A program made the position numbers and the translations under genes. Shown one piece after another: positions 31,824 through 39,486 of a DNA stretch of 42,033 nt (the stretch's first letter is position 1; each line of letters opens with the position of its first letter). The notes below the pieces were generated by a model. That model was not told the origin of the DNA. It saw nothing but the letters and a program-made list of their open reading frames with translations, and did no database searches. This DNA is from an uncultured Bacilli bacterium (lineage in GTDB: Bacteria > Bacillota_I > Bacilli_A > RF39 > UBA660): the NCBI GenBank assembly GCA_934098455.1, contig CAKOOU010000005.1:1-42033 (forward strand). The letters are read 5' to 3'.

Positions 31824-32540
31824 ATGGGAAGAGCATATGAAGTAAGAAAAGCAAGTATACAAAAAACTGGTGCAGCAAAGGCTAAACTATATAGCACTTT
31901 TGCTAAAGAAATATATTTAGCAGCTAAAGGTAATCCAGATTTAGAAAGTAATATACATCTAAAAAGAATAGTAGAAAAAGCAAAAAAAAGTCAAGTACCT
32001 AGCGATATAATTAATAGAGCAATTGACAAAGCAAAAGGAGCTGGACAAGAAGATTATCAAACTGTCATTTATGAAGGATTTGGCCCTGGTGCAAGTACAC
32101 TTATAATTAAAACTCTTACTGACAACGTTAACAGAACAGTAGGATTTGTAAGAGCAGCATTTAACAAAGTTAATAAAAGTTTAGGCGTAACAAATAGTGT
32201 AAGTTACAACTATGATTACCTAGGATTAATAGGATTCAAATATGATAATTATGATGAAGTATTCGAAAAATTATTAGATGAAGGAATAGAAATAAATGAT
32301 TTAGAAAATGCAGACGGATTATTAATAGTAACATGTAATCCAACTGATATACACAAAATAAAAGATATACTAGAGTCAATGATTCCAAATATAGATTATG
32401 AAATAGATGAAGTAGGTATGTATCCAAAAGAAAAAATTAAATTAGATGGTGAAGACAAAGAATTATTCTTAAGATTATATAATATGTTAGAAGATATAGA
32501 AGATGTAACTGAAATATATCATAACGTAGAACTAGATTAG
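31824..32540 (+). CDS. YebC/PmpR family protein
   Basis: A protein of 238 residues with the three-domain YebC fold: MGRAYEVRKASIQKTGAAKAKLYSTFAKEIYLAAKGNPDLESN, KKSQVPSDIINRAIDKAKG, YEGFGPGASTLIIKTLTDNVNRTVGFVRAAFNKVNKSLG, and a C-terminal IDYEIDEVGMYPKEKI. The family has members proposed as DNA-binding regulators and others that help ribosomes pass difficult sequences; which applies here is not clear. The N-terminal form resembles the YeeN type. AGGAGGAAAAGATC precedes the ATG, and it is co-transcribed with the RNase J-like gene. Its stop is inside a terminator. Confidence 0.93.
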   Translation: MGRAYEVRKASIQKTGAAKAKLYSTFAKEIYLAAKGNPDLESNIHLKRIVEKAKKSQVPSDIINRAIDKAKGAGQEDYQTVIYEGFGPGASTLIIKTLTDNVNRTVGFVRAAFNKVNKSLGVTNSVSYNYDYLGLIGFKYDNYDEVFEKLLDEGIEINDLENADGLLIVTCNPTDIHKIKDILESMIPNIDYEIDEVGMYPKEKIKLDGEDKELFLRLYNMLEDIEDVTEIYHNVELD

Positions 32541-32549
32541 TTCTTTTTT
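32529..32549 (+). terminator. Terminator that includes the stop codon of the yebC-like gene
   Basis: GAACTA (32529-32534) pairs with TAGTTC (32538-32543) around a 3-nt loop, then six T. Confidence 0.82.
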
Positions 32550-32602
32550 CATATTAAATTCATAATAGTTTTATAATATAATAATGTTTGAGGAGTGGTA
32601 AA

Positions 32603-33268
32603 ATGCATATATTAATTGTTGATGATGAAATTCTTATAAGAAATGTAATAAAAGAATACTTAAAATTAGAAAATTTTACTTATGATGAAGCTGATAATGG
32701 ACAAACAGCAATAGACTTAGTAAAAAATAATAATTATGACTGTATATTAATGGATATCATGATGCCAAAATTAGATGGATATAGTGCAATTAAAGAAATA
32801 AAAAAAATTAGTGATGCGAAAATAATTGTTTTAAGTGCAAGAACAGAAGAATTTGATAAATTATCAGGATTTGACCTTGGTATAGATGATTATGTAACAA
32901 AGCCATTTAGCCCTAAAGAATTAATAGCAAGAATAAAAGCTGTCACAAAAAGAAATAAAATAAATACCCAAGATATAGTTGTAGGCAACATTAAATTAGA
33001 TGAATTATCTAGAACAGTATTCATAGATAAAAAAGAAGTGGAACTAACTCATACTCAATTTGATTTATTAACATTATTTTTAAAAAATGAAAATATAGTA
33101 TTTACTAGAGAAATGATAATAGATAAAATATGGGGATATACATATGAAGCAGAAGATAGAACAATAGATGCTCATATAAAACTACTTAGAGTAAAATTAG
33201 GCAAATACAAAAACTCAATAAAAACTGTACGTGGCGTAGGGTATAAATTTGTATATGAAAAAGAGTAA
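32603..33268 (+). CDS. OmpR/PhoB family response regulator
   Basis: A protein of 221 residues from the ATG at 32603, preceded by AGGAGTG; a TTG at 32588 is rejected. The receiver domain has ILIVDDE, phospho-acceptor Asp in CILMDIMMPKLDG, the Ser/Thr region VLSAR and Lys in VTKPFSPKEL. The winged helix domain has ELTHTQFDLLTLFLKN, REMIIDKIWGY and RTIDAHIKLLRVKLG, ending in KTVRGVGYKF. It pairs with the overlapping histidine kinase. The target genes are unknown. Confidence 0.94.
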   Translation: MHILIVDDEILIRNVIKEYLKLENFTYDEADNGQTAIDLVKNNNYDCILMDIMMPKLDGYSAIKEIKKISDAKIIVLSARTEEFDKLSGFDLGIDDYVTKPFSPKELIARIKAVTKRNKINTQDIVVGNIKLDELSRTVFIDKKEVELTHTQFDLLTLFLKNENIVFTREMIIDKIWGYTYEAEDRTIDAHIKLLRVKLGKYKNSIKTVRGVGYKFVYEKE

Positions 33269-34631
33269 TATACAAAATAAAACACTAAAGTGTTTAATAA
33301 TATTTTCAATTATAATATTATTAATTATGTGGGCTAGTCAAATATTATTCTTAACACTATTTTATGAAAAATATCAAATTAATAACTTAAATAAAGTAGC
33401 ATTCAAATTAACTAAAAATAGTCATAGCATAAGTGAAATAGAAAATATAGCCTATAAAAATAATCTATGTATTGAATATTTTAATAATAATGATTCCTAT
33501 TTATTCAACGGTCTAAATAATAACTGCATACTAAATTCTAAAAGTAAAAGCATAATAAATATAATAAATAATTTTATACAGAATAACAATTCTAAAGAAA
33601 TAATTAAAATAAACAATCCCAATAATAATGCAAAAAGTATTTTATATAACTTAAAATTAAATGATAATGAATACATAATACTAAACACAAATCTAGAAGA
33701 TGTAGATAGTACCACAAGTGTATTAAAAAATCAATTAATATATATAACTCTAATAGTAATATTATTATCTATAGTAGTTTCAACAATAATATCAAAAATG
33801 CTAAATAAACCAATAATAAACATAACAAAAGAGGCAAAAAAATTAGCTACTGGGAATAAAGAACTAAACATTCCAAAAAGCAACATAAAAGAAATAGATG
33901 ATTTAAGAGATTCACTAATATATGCAAGCCATGAAATAAATAAAACTGATGAATTAAGACGTGATTTATTAGCAAATGTAAGTCATGATTTAAAAACTCC
34001 ATTAACTATGATAAAAGCTTATGCAGAAATGATAAGAGATATAAATAAAGATAATGAAGAAAAAAGAAATGAAAACTTGAATATTATTATAGATGAAACA
34101 GACAGACTAACTATACTAGTCAATGATATATTAAATTTAAGTAAATTAGAAGCTAATAAAGAAACTCTTGATTTAAAAGAATTTGATTTAGTGGAACTAA
34201 TTAATAATATTATAAAAAAATATAATATTATAAAAGAAACAGAAAATTATAAATTTATATTAAATATGCCTAAAAAAGCTATAGTTAAAGGAGATTTAAA
34301 TAAAATAAGTCAAGTAATATATAATTTAATAAATAATGCTATTAATTATACTGGAGATGATTCAATAGTAAAAATAGAAGTTATAGAACAAAAAAAGACA
34401 TATTTAGTAAATATTATCGATACAGGTAAAGGAATAAAAAAAGATGAACTTAATATAATATGGGATAAATATTATAAAAATGAAAAAAATCATAAAAGAA
34501 ATAAAGTTGGTACAGGTGTAGGGCTTTCAATCGTAAAAAATATATTAGATAAACATAAATTTAAGTATGGTGTAAAAAGTGAAATAGGTAAAGGTACAAC
34601 ATTTTATTTTGAAATTACTAAAATTTCATAA
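33255..34631 (+). CDS. Membrane sensor histidine kinase
   Basis: A protein of 458 residues from the ATG at 33255, overlapping the response regulator by 14 bases. Two membrane helices (about 13-36 and 160-180) enclose an extracellular, Asn-rich sensor of about 120 residues. A HAMP-like linker follows. Motifs: H box LLANVSHDLKTPLTMIKAYAEMI, N box QVIYNLINNAINYT, G1 IIDTGKGIKKDEL, G2 GTGVGLSIVKNIL. All kinase motifs are intact. The short periplasmic-type sensor gives no clue to the signal. Confidence 0.94.
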   Translation: MKKSNIQNKTLKCLIIFSIIILLIMWASQILFLTLFYEKYQINNLNKVAFKLTKNSHSISEIENIAYKNNLCIEYFNNNDSYLFNGLNNNCILNSKSKSIINIINNFIQNNNSKEIIKINNPNNNAKSILYNLKLNDNEYIILNTNLEDVDSTTSVLKNQLIYITLIVILLSIVVSTIISKMLNKPIINITKEAKKLATGNKELNIPKSNIKEIDDLRDSLIYASHEINKTDELRRDLLANVSHDLKTPLTMIKAYAEMIRDINKDNEEKRNENLNIIIDETDRLTILVNDILNLSKLEANKETLDLKEFDLVELINNIIKKYNIIKETENYKFILNMPKKAIVKGDLNKISQVIYNLINNAINYTGDDSIVKIEVIEQKKTYLVNIIDTGKGIKKDELNIIWDKYYKNEKNHKRNKVGTGVGLSIVKNILDKHKFKYGVKSEIGKGTTFYFEITKIS

Positions 34632-34787
34632 AAAATTCACATGAACATAATATTATGCAAATGGAAAAAGGAAATTTTTTTGTTATTTTTACTACAAACT
34701 TTATCATAGTTTTATAATAATTTATAGACTTTATAACTCACACTATTTTTTATTCCTTTTTTCACAAAAATAAAATATACATTTTTG
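34632..34787. other. Intergenic stretch with a 12-bp palindrome
   Basis: No ORF is supported here. CATAATATTATG (34646-34657) is a perfect palindrome 15 bp after the kinase stop. No convincing terminator for the two-component operon is seen. Confidence 0.4.
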
Positions 34788-34816
34788 TTGATATTTTATT
34801 TTTTTTATGATACTAT
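34788..34816 (+). promoter_or_regulatory. Sigma-A promoter of the TasA-like gene
   Basis: TTGATA (34788-34793), 17 bp, TACTAT (34811-34816) with extended TGA. Confidence 0.65.
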
Positions 34817-34840
34817 TTTTATAGTAAAGGAAGATGTGAT

Positions 34841-35716
34841 ATGAAAAATAATAATAGTAAAGGTTCAATGATTATACTTACAATTATAGGTATAGCTACA
34901 CTATTAGTTGCAGTTATAGGAGCAACATTTGCATATTTTACAGCTACTATAAAATATGATAATAAACCCAAAGAAGTAGTAGTTAAATCTGGAGAAATGG
35001 TAATACAATTTGACTCTAGAAATAGTATTGAATATACAGGTGCTATTCCAGGAAGACCAGATGTATATACTTTAAATAGTGATGGATCAAAAAGTTTAAT
35101 AACAAAAAATAGAATGCAATTTACATTAAGTAGTGGTCAACAAATGTCAGTAGGGACAGACTATGACGTATATTTAAAAATTACAAATAATGAATTTACA
35201 CAAAGTGGAACTTTAGAAAATGGGAATACTAATTTAGTTTATTTCATAGAAGAATTTAATAATGCTAGAGCACCACAATTAACAGACCCAACTAATCAAA
35301 ATAGTGTACCTAATGTATTAGGAACTATATATCCAACAACAGGATTAGTAACTTATGATAAATTTAAAAAAACAGAATTAACACCAATGTTAAACGAAAA
35401 TAGCCAAACTATTTCTGTTGGAAATATAACAGGTGATGAAGGAACAGTAAGTATTAGTGCAATACCTGTAAATGCAAATCCAGAAAATTGCCCAGAAAAT
35501 GATGAAAGATACAAAAAAGAAGATGGAGCATGCTTATTAAAAATAAGTGATGGTGCTCGCTTAGGTAATTATGGTAGTGCAAATGAATGGTATTTTGAAT
35601 TATGGCTATATGAAACTGGATTACCACAAAATGATGATCAAGGTAAAAACTTTAAAGCAAGTATAGAAATAGTTACTAAAAATCAACAAAGAATTTCAAA
35701 TGAATTAACTCCTTAG
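34841..35716 (+). CDS. TasA/camelysin-like secreted protein
   Basis: A protein of 291 residues. The signal segment is MIILTIIGIATLLVAVIGATFAYFTA, with the ATFAYFTA end seen in SipW-dependent secreted proteins (TasA, camelysin). The mature part is a strand-rich domain: FDSRNSIEYTGAIPG, MSVGTDYDVYLKITNNEF, LVYFIEEF, TISVGNITG, then a Cys pair (ENCPENDERYKKEDGACLL) and NEWYFELWLYETG. The next gene, 108 bases on, is a SipW-like signal peptidase, which supports this reading. It may form extracellular fibres or a surface coat, by family inference. AAAGGAAGATGTGAT precedes the start. Confidence 0.75.
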   Translation: MKNNNSKGSMIILTIIGIATLLVAVIGATFAYFTATIKYDNKPKEVVVKSGEMVIQFDSRNSIEYTGAIPGRPDVYTLNSDGSKSLITKNRMQFTLSSGQQMSVGTDYDVYLKITNNEFTQSGTLENGNTNLVYFIEEFNNARAPQLTDPTNQNSVPNVLGTIYPTTGLVTYDKFKKTELTPMLNENSQTISVGNITGDEGTVSISAIPVNANPENCPENDERYKKEDGACLLKISDGARLGNYGSANEWYFELWLYETGLPQNDDQGKNFKASIEIVTKNQQRISNELTP

Positions 35717-35726
35717 GAGTTTTTTT
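35707..35726 (+). terminator. Terminator including the stop codon
   Basis: AACTCC (35707-35712) pairs with GGAGTT (35716-35721) around TTA, then T. The TAG stop (35714-35716) bridges loop and stem. Confidence 0.82.
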
Positions 35727-35767
35727 ATATTTTGTAAAAAAGCAATATATATTAGCAAAATTTTATA

Positions 35768-35796
35768 TTGAATTATTTATAGCATTAATATATAAT
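35768..35796 (+). promoter_or_regulatory. Promoter of the signal peptidase gene
   Basis: TTGAAT (35768-35773), 17 bp, TATAAT (35791-35796). Confidence 0.7.
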
Positions 35797-35823
35797 TAAT
35801 ATAGAAACTAGTTCGGTGATAAA

Positions 35824-36540
35824 ATGAAAAAGATGAATAAAAGGGAACGCAGAAAATTATTAAAATACTATATAAATAGAGCAATGAAATTACTTTCATA
35901 TGCTGTTATAGTTTCACTTATATTTCTAGGTGTGTTTTTTTCATATTATTTTATCTCTTTAAAATTATATGAAAAAAATCCAACAGTCAACATACCAAAA
36001 TTTGGTTTATACACTATCATTAGTCCAAGTATGGAACCTAATGTAAGAGTATATGATGTTGTAGTAGACTTAAATGTTTTCAATCAAGATAGCATAAAAA
36101 AAGGTGATATAATAACATTTATATCAAATAGTAATGTATCAAAAGGTTTAACAGTTACCCATAGAGTTATAGAAGTAATTGATAATAAAGATGGAACCAA
36201 ATCTTATATCACAAAAGGTGATAACAATTTAAAAGCAGACCAAGCAACAGTTAATTACAATGACGTTTTAGGAAAAGTATTATTTAAAATACCTCAATTA
36301 GGTAGAGTACAATTTTTAATTGCAAACAAATTTGGATGGATATTAGCAATTCTATTACCAGCTCTAAGTGTAATAATATATGATTTCATAAAACTATTTA
36401 GATTATTATCATTTAATAATAAATTTATGAGATTTGGAACAATAAATAAAAAAATAGAAACAGAAATTGACGTAGATGATTTAAAACAAATTAGAGAGGG
36501 ATTAGATACAGTAAAAAAATATTATAAGAAAAATCAATAA
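35824..36540 (+). CDS. ER-type signal peptidase I (SipW-like)
   Basis: Cleaves signal peptides outside the membrane; 238 residues. Membrane helices lie near 25-47 and 170-190. The catalytic Ser69 is in TIISPSMEP and the partner is His113 in TVTHRVIEV, not Lys, which marks the ER/archaeal type to which B. subtilis SipW belongs. YITKGDNN holds the conserved Asp133. The long C-terminal cytoplasmic tail ends in a coiled, charged helix. Its position right after a TasA-like protein suggests a dedicated processing pair. It has its own promoter and a strong terminator. Confidence 0.9.
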   Translation: MKKMNKRERRKLLKYYINRAMKLLSYAVIVSLIFLGVFFSYYFISLKLYEKNPTVNIPKFGLYTIISPSMEPNVRVYDVVVDLNVFNQDSIKKGDIITFISNSNVSKGLTVTHRVIEVIDNKDGTKSYITKGDNNLKADQATVNYNDVLGKVLFKIPQLGRVQFLIANKFGWILAILLPALSVIIYDFIKLFRLLSFNNKFMRFGTINKKIETEIDVDDLKQIREGLDTVKKYYKKNQ

Positions 36541-36560
36541 CTCTTATAATATTTTTTTTT
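36519..36560 (+). terminator. Terminator of the signal peptidase gene
   Basis: ATATTATAAG (36519-36528) pairs with CTTATAATAT (36543-36552), 14-nt loop holding the stop, then T to 36560. Confidence 0.85.
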
Positions 36561-36587
36561 GCTTTACATTTAAAGAAAATGTATAAT
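36559..36587 (+). promoter_or_regulatory. Probable promoter of the frameshift gene
   Basis: TTGCTT (36559-36564), 17 bp, TATAAT (36582-36587). It touches the preceding terminator T run. Confidence 0.55.
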
Positions 36588-36610
36588 ATATCGTACTTAA
36601 GGAGAACGTT

Positions 36611-37230
36611 ATGGAAAAAAATTTAATAAATGAAAAAGATATAGAAAATATTGATATGTATAATCTTAATGAATTAATTAATGATAAAATAAAATTAAAT
36701 AACATTCATATAAAAAAGATTAAAAAAGATGAAAATATACTTAAAATTATAATGGCAATATGTGTATTAAGTACATTATTTAACTTTGGATTAATGTATT
36801 TTAACACTGCATTATTTATACCAACAATATTTAAAATAGGTGTTATACTAACCTCAATAATAATCTACGAAGTTTCATTGTTTGAAAAAAATGAATTGAT
36901 AAAAGAAAAAAAGCAATAGAGAAAGAAAATAAATCTTGCACAAAAACTTTACTATCTCTTATTTCGAATAAAAAAAATAGTATAGAAAAAAATAATGAAA
37001 ATAAAAAAGAAAAGGATAATTTTCAAAATAAATTATCTATAGAAGATTATAAATATATATTAAAAGTAAGCAAATTAAATTATAAAATAGAGTATTATCA
37101 ACAACTATTAAGGAAGAAAAATAATTATAAATTATTATCTAATAAACTCACACAATGTAAGAATTTAGATGAGCTAGAAAGTGTTGAAAAAGATTTAAAT
37201 AATATAATATATACAAAAAGATTAAAATAA
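36611..37230 (+). CDS. Membrane protein read through a probable -1 frameshift
   Basis: The zero frame gives 102 residues (36611-36919) with two membrane helices (about 44-62 and 68-88) and a charged start and end. Just before its TAG stop lies A-AAA-AAG (36907-36913) in the exact phase for tandem -1 slippage. The -1 frame is then open for 105 more codons to a TAA at 37228, with no ATG, GTG or TTG start of its own. Its product (AIEKENKSCTKTLLSLIS … LDELESVEKDLNNIIY) is Lys- and Asn-rich helix of the same style and continues the helix smoothly. The combined protein would be about 206 residues with a cytoplasmic coiled tail. Not recognised by family. A true one-base indel in the A7 run is the alternative. 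Confidence 0.65.
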
Positions 37231-37232
37231 TT

Positions 37233-37253
37233 GACTAAATAGTCTTTTTTTTT
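37233..37253 (+). terminator. Short-stem terminator
   Basis: GACT (37233-37236) pairs with AGTC (37241-37244) around AAAT, followed by nine T. The stem is short, so efficiency is uncertain. Confidence 0.55.
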
Positions 37254-37261
37254 CATACAAT
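37254..37261 (+). promoter_or_regulatory. Possible sigma-E promoter of dacB-spmA-spmB
   Basis: CATACAAT is a full match to the sigma-E -10 consensus CATACAnT. The best -35 at 14 bp is GACTAAA (37233-37239), a partial match to the ATA-centred element. The transcript would start about 8 bp before the dacB ribosome site. Confidence 0.45.
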
Positions 37262-37276
37262 TTTATAGGTGAATAT

Positions 37277-38320
37277 ATGAAAAAGTATATTATATTATTA
37301 ATAATTATTTTATTTCCTCTAAGAGTAAATGCTACAAGTACTACATTGATGGATATGGATAATAATAGAGTACTTTATAATAGTAACGGTAATGATGTTA
37401 GACTAATCGCTAGTATTTCAAAAATTATGACATCTATAGTTGCAATAAACAATTACGATGTTTCTAAAATGGTTAAAATAGATGAAAGTGTTTTAAAAAG
37501 TTATGGTAGTGGTATATATGTAGAGGTTGGAGAAGAAATGAGCATGGAAAATTTATTATATGGACTAATGCTAAGAAGTGGAAATGATGCTGCTATACAA
37601 ATTGCAAATACTGTCGGTGGAAGTATGGAAAATTTTGTAAAAATGATGAATGATACTGCTAAATCAATTGGAATGAAACATACAAATTTTGTTAATTCTA
37701 GTGGCCTAGAAAATAATGATGGAGTAGGAAATACTAGTACGAGTAATGACATGGCACTCTTAATGAGTTATGCTATGAAGAATGAAAAATTTAGAACTAT
37801 TGTTAGTACAAAAGAAAAAATGGTAAAAACAAATTATAAAACTTATATGTGGTATAACAAAAATAGACTATTAAAAGAATACAAATACTGTAATGGTGGT
37901 AAGACTGGATTTACAGAAAAAGCAAGAAGAACTTTAGTAACTACTGCTAGTAAAGATGGCATGAATTTTGTAGTTGTCACACTAAATGATCCAAATGACT
38001 TTACTAATCATAAAGCCTTATATGAAAAATATTTTAACAAATATAAAAGTTATAAAGTATTAAGTAAAGAAGATAAATTTCAAAATAAAAATTATTACAT
38101 AAAAAATGATAAATACATAGCACTAACAAATGATGAATATAAAAAATTAAATAAAGAAATAGTTTTATATGATGATAATGTAAGTGATATTGTAGGATAC
38201 GTATTAATAAAATTAGATGATAAAGTATTAGTAAAAGAATATATTTATGAAAAGAAAGAAACTGTAAAAAAAGAAAAGAAAAAATGTTTAATAGATAAAA
38301 TAAAAAGTTTTTTTAGATAG
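37277..38320 (+). CDS. dacB: D-alanyl-D-alanine carboxypeptidase (sporulation DacB type)
   Basis: Removes the terminal D-Ala of peptidoglycan peptides outside the membrane. It has 347 residues with a signal peptide (about 1-19, ending VNATS). Penicillin-binding motifs: Ser46-I-S-Lys49 (SxxK), Ser101-G-Asn103 (SxN) and Lys209-Thr-Gly (KTG) in CNGGKTGFTEKARRTLV. All catalytic residues are present. The C-terminus ends in a basic amphipathic helix (KKCLIDKIKSFFR) suited to membrane binding. In B. subtilis dacB-spmA-spmB is a sigma-E operon that lowers cross-linking of the spore cortex, and the same order here supports this assignment over vegetative DacA. TAGGTGAA precedes the ATG. Confidence 0.9.
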   Translation: MKKYIILLIIILFPLRVNATSTTLMDMDNNRVLYNSNGNDVRLIASISKIMTSIVAINNYDVSKMVKIDESVLKSYGSGIYVEVGEEMSMENLLYGLMLRSGNDAAIQIANTVGGSMENFVKMMNDTAKSIGMKHTNFVNSSGLENNDGVGNTSTSNDMALLMSYAMKNEKFRTIVSTKEKMVKTNYKTYMWYNKNRLLKEYKYCNGGKTGFTEKARRTLVTTASKDGMNFVVVTLNDPNDFTNHKALYEKYFNKYKSYKVLSKEDKFQNKNYYIKNDKYIALTNDEYKKLNKEIVLYDDNVSDIVGYVLIKLDDKVLVKEYIYEKKETVKKEKKKCLIDKIKSFFR

Positions 38321-38329
38321 GATGATTTA

Positions 38330-38914
38330 ATGGTAAATGTCTTATGGGGCAGTTTTATAATAATTGGAATTATTTTCGGATTTATAAATGGTAAAATAGA
38401 TTTAATAAATACAGAAATAATTAACAGTGGAAAAAGTGCTTTAGAATTAATGTTAGAAATGCTTCCAATGCTTGCTTTATGGATGGGACTAATGCGTATT
38501 GCAGAAGATAGCGGTTTATTAAAAAAAATTGCACATAAATTAAGTTTCATACTTAAACATTTATTTCCAAAAGTACCAAAAGATAATGAAGCATTAGGTT
38601 TAATAGCTAGCAACGTGGCAATAAATATGGCTGGTTTAGGTTCAGCAGCAACACCATGTGGTTTAAAAGCGATGAAAGAGTTACAAAAATTAAATGATAA
38701 AAAAGATAGAGCAACTACATCTATGATAACTTTTTTAGTACTTAATACCGGTGGTGTCACAATAATACCTACTACTATAATATCATTACGTGTTATGCAT
38801 GGAAGTGCTACTCCTACAGAAGTAATACCAACTTGTATAATAGCAACATTTTCATCTTGTATATCTGGATTAATATTAGATTATTTTATAAGGAGAAAAA
38901 ATGGCAACGTTTAG
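38330..38914 (+). CDS. spmA: Spore maturation protein A
   Basis: A polytopic membrane protein of 194 residues, nucleoside-recognition/Gate-type fold. Segments MLEMLPMLALWMGLMRIAEDSGLL, ASNVAINMAGLGSAATPCGLKAMKEL and FLVLNTGGVTIIPTTIISLR are the SpmA hallmarks. In Bacillus SpmA and SpmB act with DacB for full core dehydration and heat resistance of spores. It starts nine bases after dacB with AGGATGAT and overlaps spmB by 14 bases. Confidence 0.95.
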   Translation: MVNVLWGSFIIIGIIFGFINGKIDLINTEIINSGKSALELMLEMLPMLALWMGLMRIAEDSGLLKKIAHKLSFILKHLFPKVPKDNEALGLIASNVAINMAGLGSAATPCGLKAMKELQKLNDKKDRATTSMITFLVLNTGGVTIIPTTIISLRVMHGSATPTEVIPTCIIATFSSCISGLILDYFIRRKNGNV

Positions 38915-39425
38915 TATAATAGCACTTCCTTTTATAGTTCTAAGTATAGTTCTTTATGGATATAAGAAACATATTAATATATATGATTCATTTATGAAAG
39001 GAGTATTAGAAGGACTTAAAACTTGTGTAGAAATATTTCCAAATATACTAGCAATGATTTTTGCTGTTAATCTTTTAATAAAAAGTGGCTTTATAGATTA
39101 TATAAGTTCATTTTTAAACCCCATGTTATCTAAATATAATCTAAGTACAGATATAATAAGTATGTCAATATTTAGACCAATAAGTGGAAATGCTAGTTTA
39201 GCAATATTAAATAATATACTAGGAAAATATGGACCAGATTCAATTATGGGAAAATTAGCTAGTACTATACAAGGTTCAACAGATACCACATTTTATGTTT
39301 TAGCACTTTATTTTGGTAGTATTGGAGTTAAAAAAACTAGATATGCACTTCCAGTTGGTTTATTTGCAGACTTAGTAGGAATACTTATGAGTTTTTTACT
39401 AGTTTACTTATTCTTTGGTAGATAA
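38901..39425 (+). CDS. spmB: Spore maturation protein B
   Basis: A membrane protein of 174 residues, homologous in fold to SpmA. FMKGVLEGLKTCVEIFPNILAMIFAVNLL, FRPISGNASLAILNNIL, STIQGSTDTTFYVLALYFGSIGVKKTRYALPVGLFADLVGI are conserved in SpmB. AAGGAG lies in the end of spmA. It is the last gene of the spore-cortex module. Confidence 0.95.
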   Translation: MATFSIIALPFIVLSIVLYGYKKHINIYDSFMKGVLEGLKTCVEIFPNILAMIFAVNLLIKSGFIDYISSFLNPMLSKYNLSTDIISMSIFRPISGNASLAILNNILGKYGPDSIMGKLASTIQGSTDTTFYVLALYFGSIGVKKTRYALPVGLFADLVGILMSFLLVYLFFGR

Positions 39426-39486
39426 TAATCTACTTTTTATTTTATAAAATATATGATAAAATACATCTATGAAAGAAGTGAACTTT

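Noticed and set aside
36919..37230. Independent gene after the two-pass membrane protein
   Set aside because: No ATG, GTG or TTG start and no ribosome site exist in that frame; a frameshift product explains it better.
37501..38760. Two minus-strand frames across dacB and spmA
   Set aside because: The plus-strand genes have full catalytic or family motifs; the opposite frames have none.
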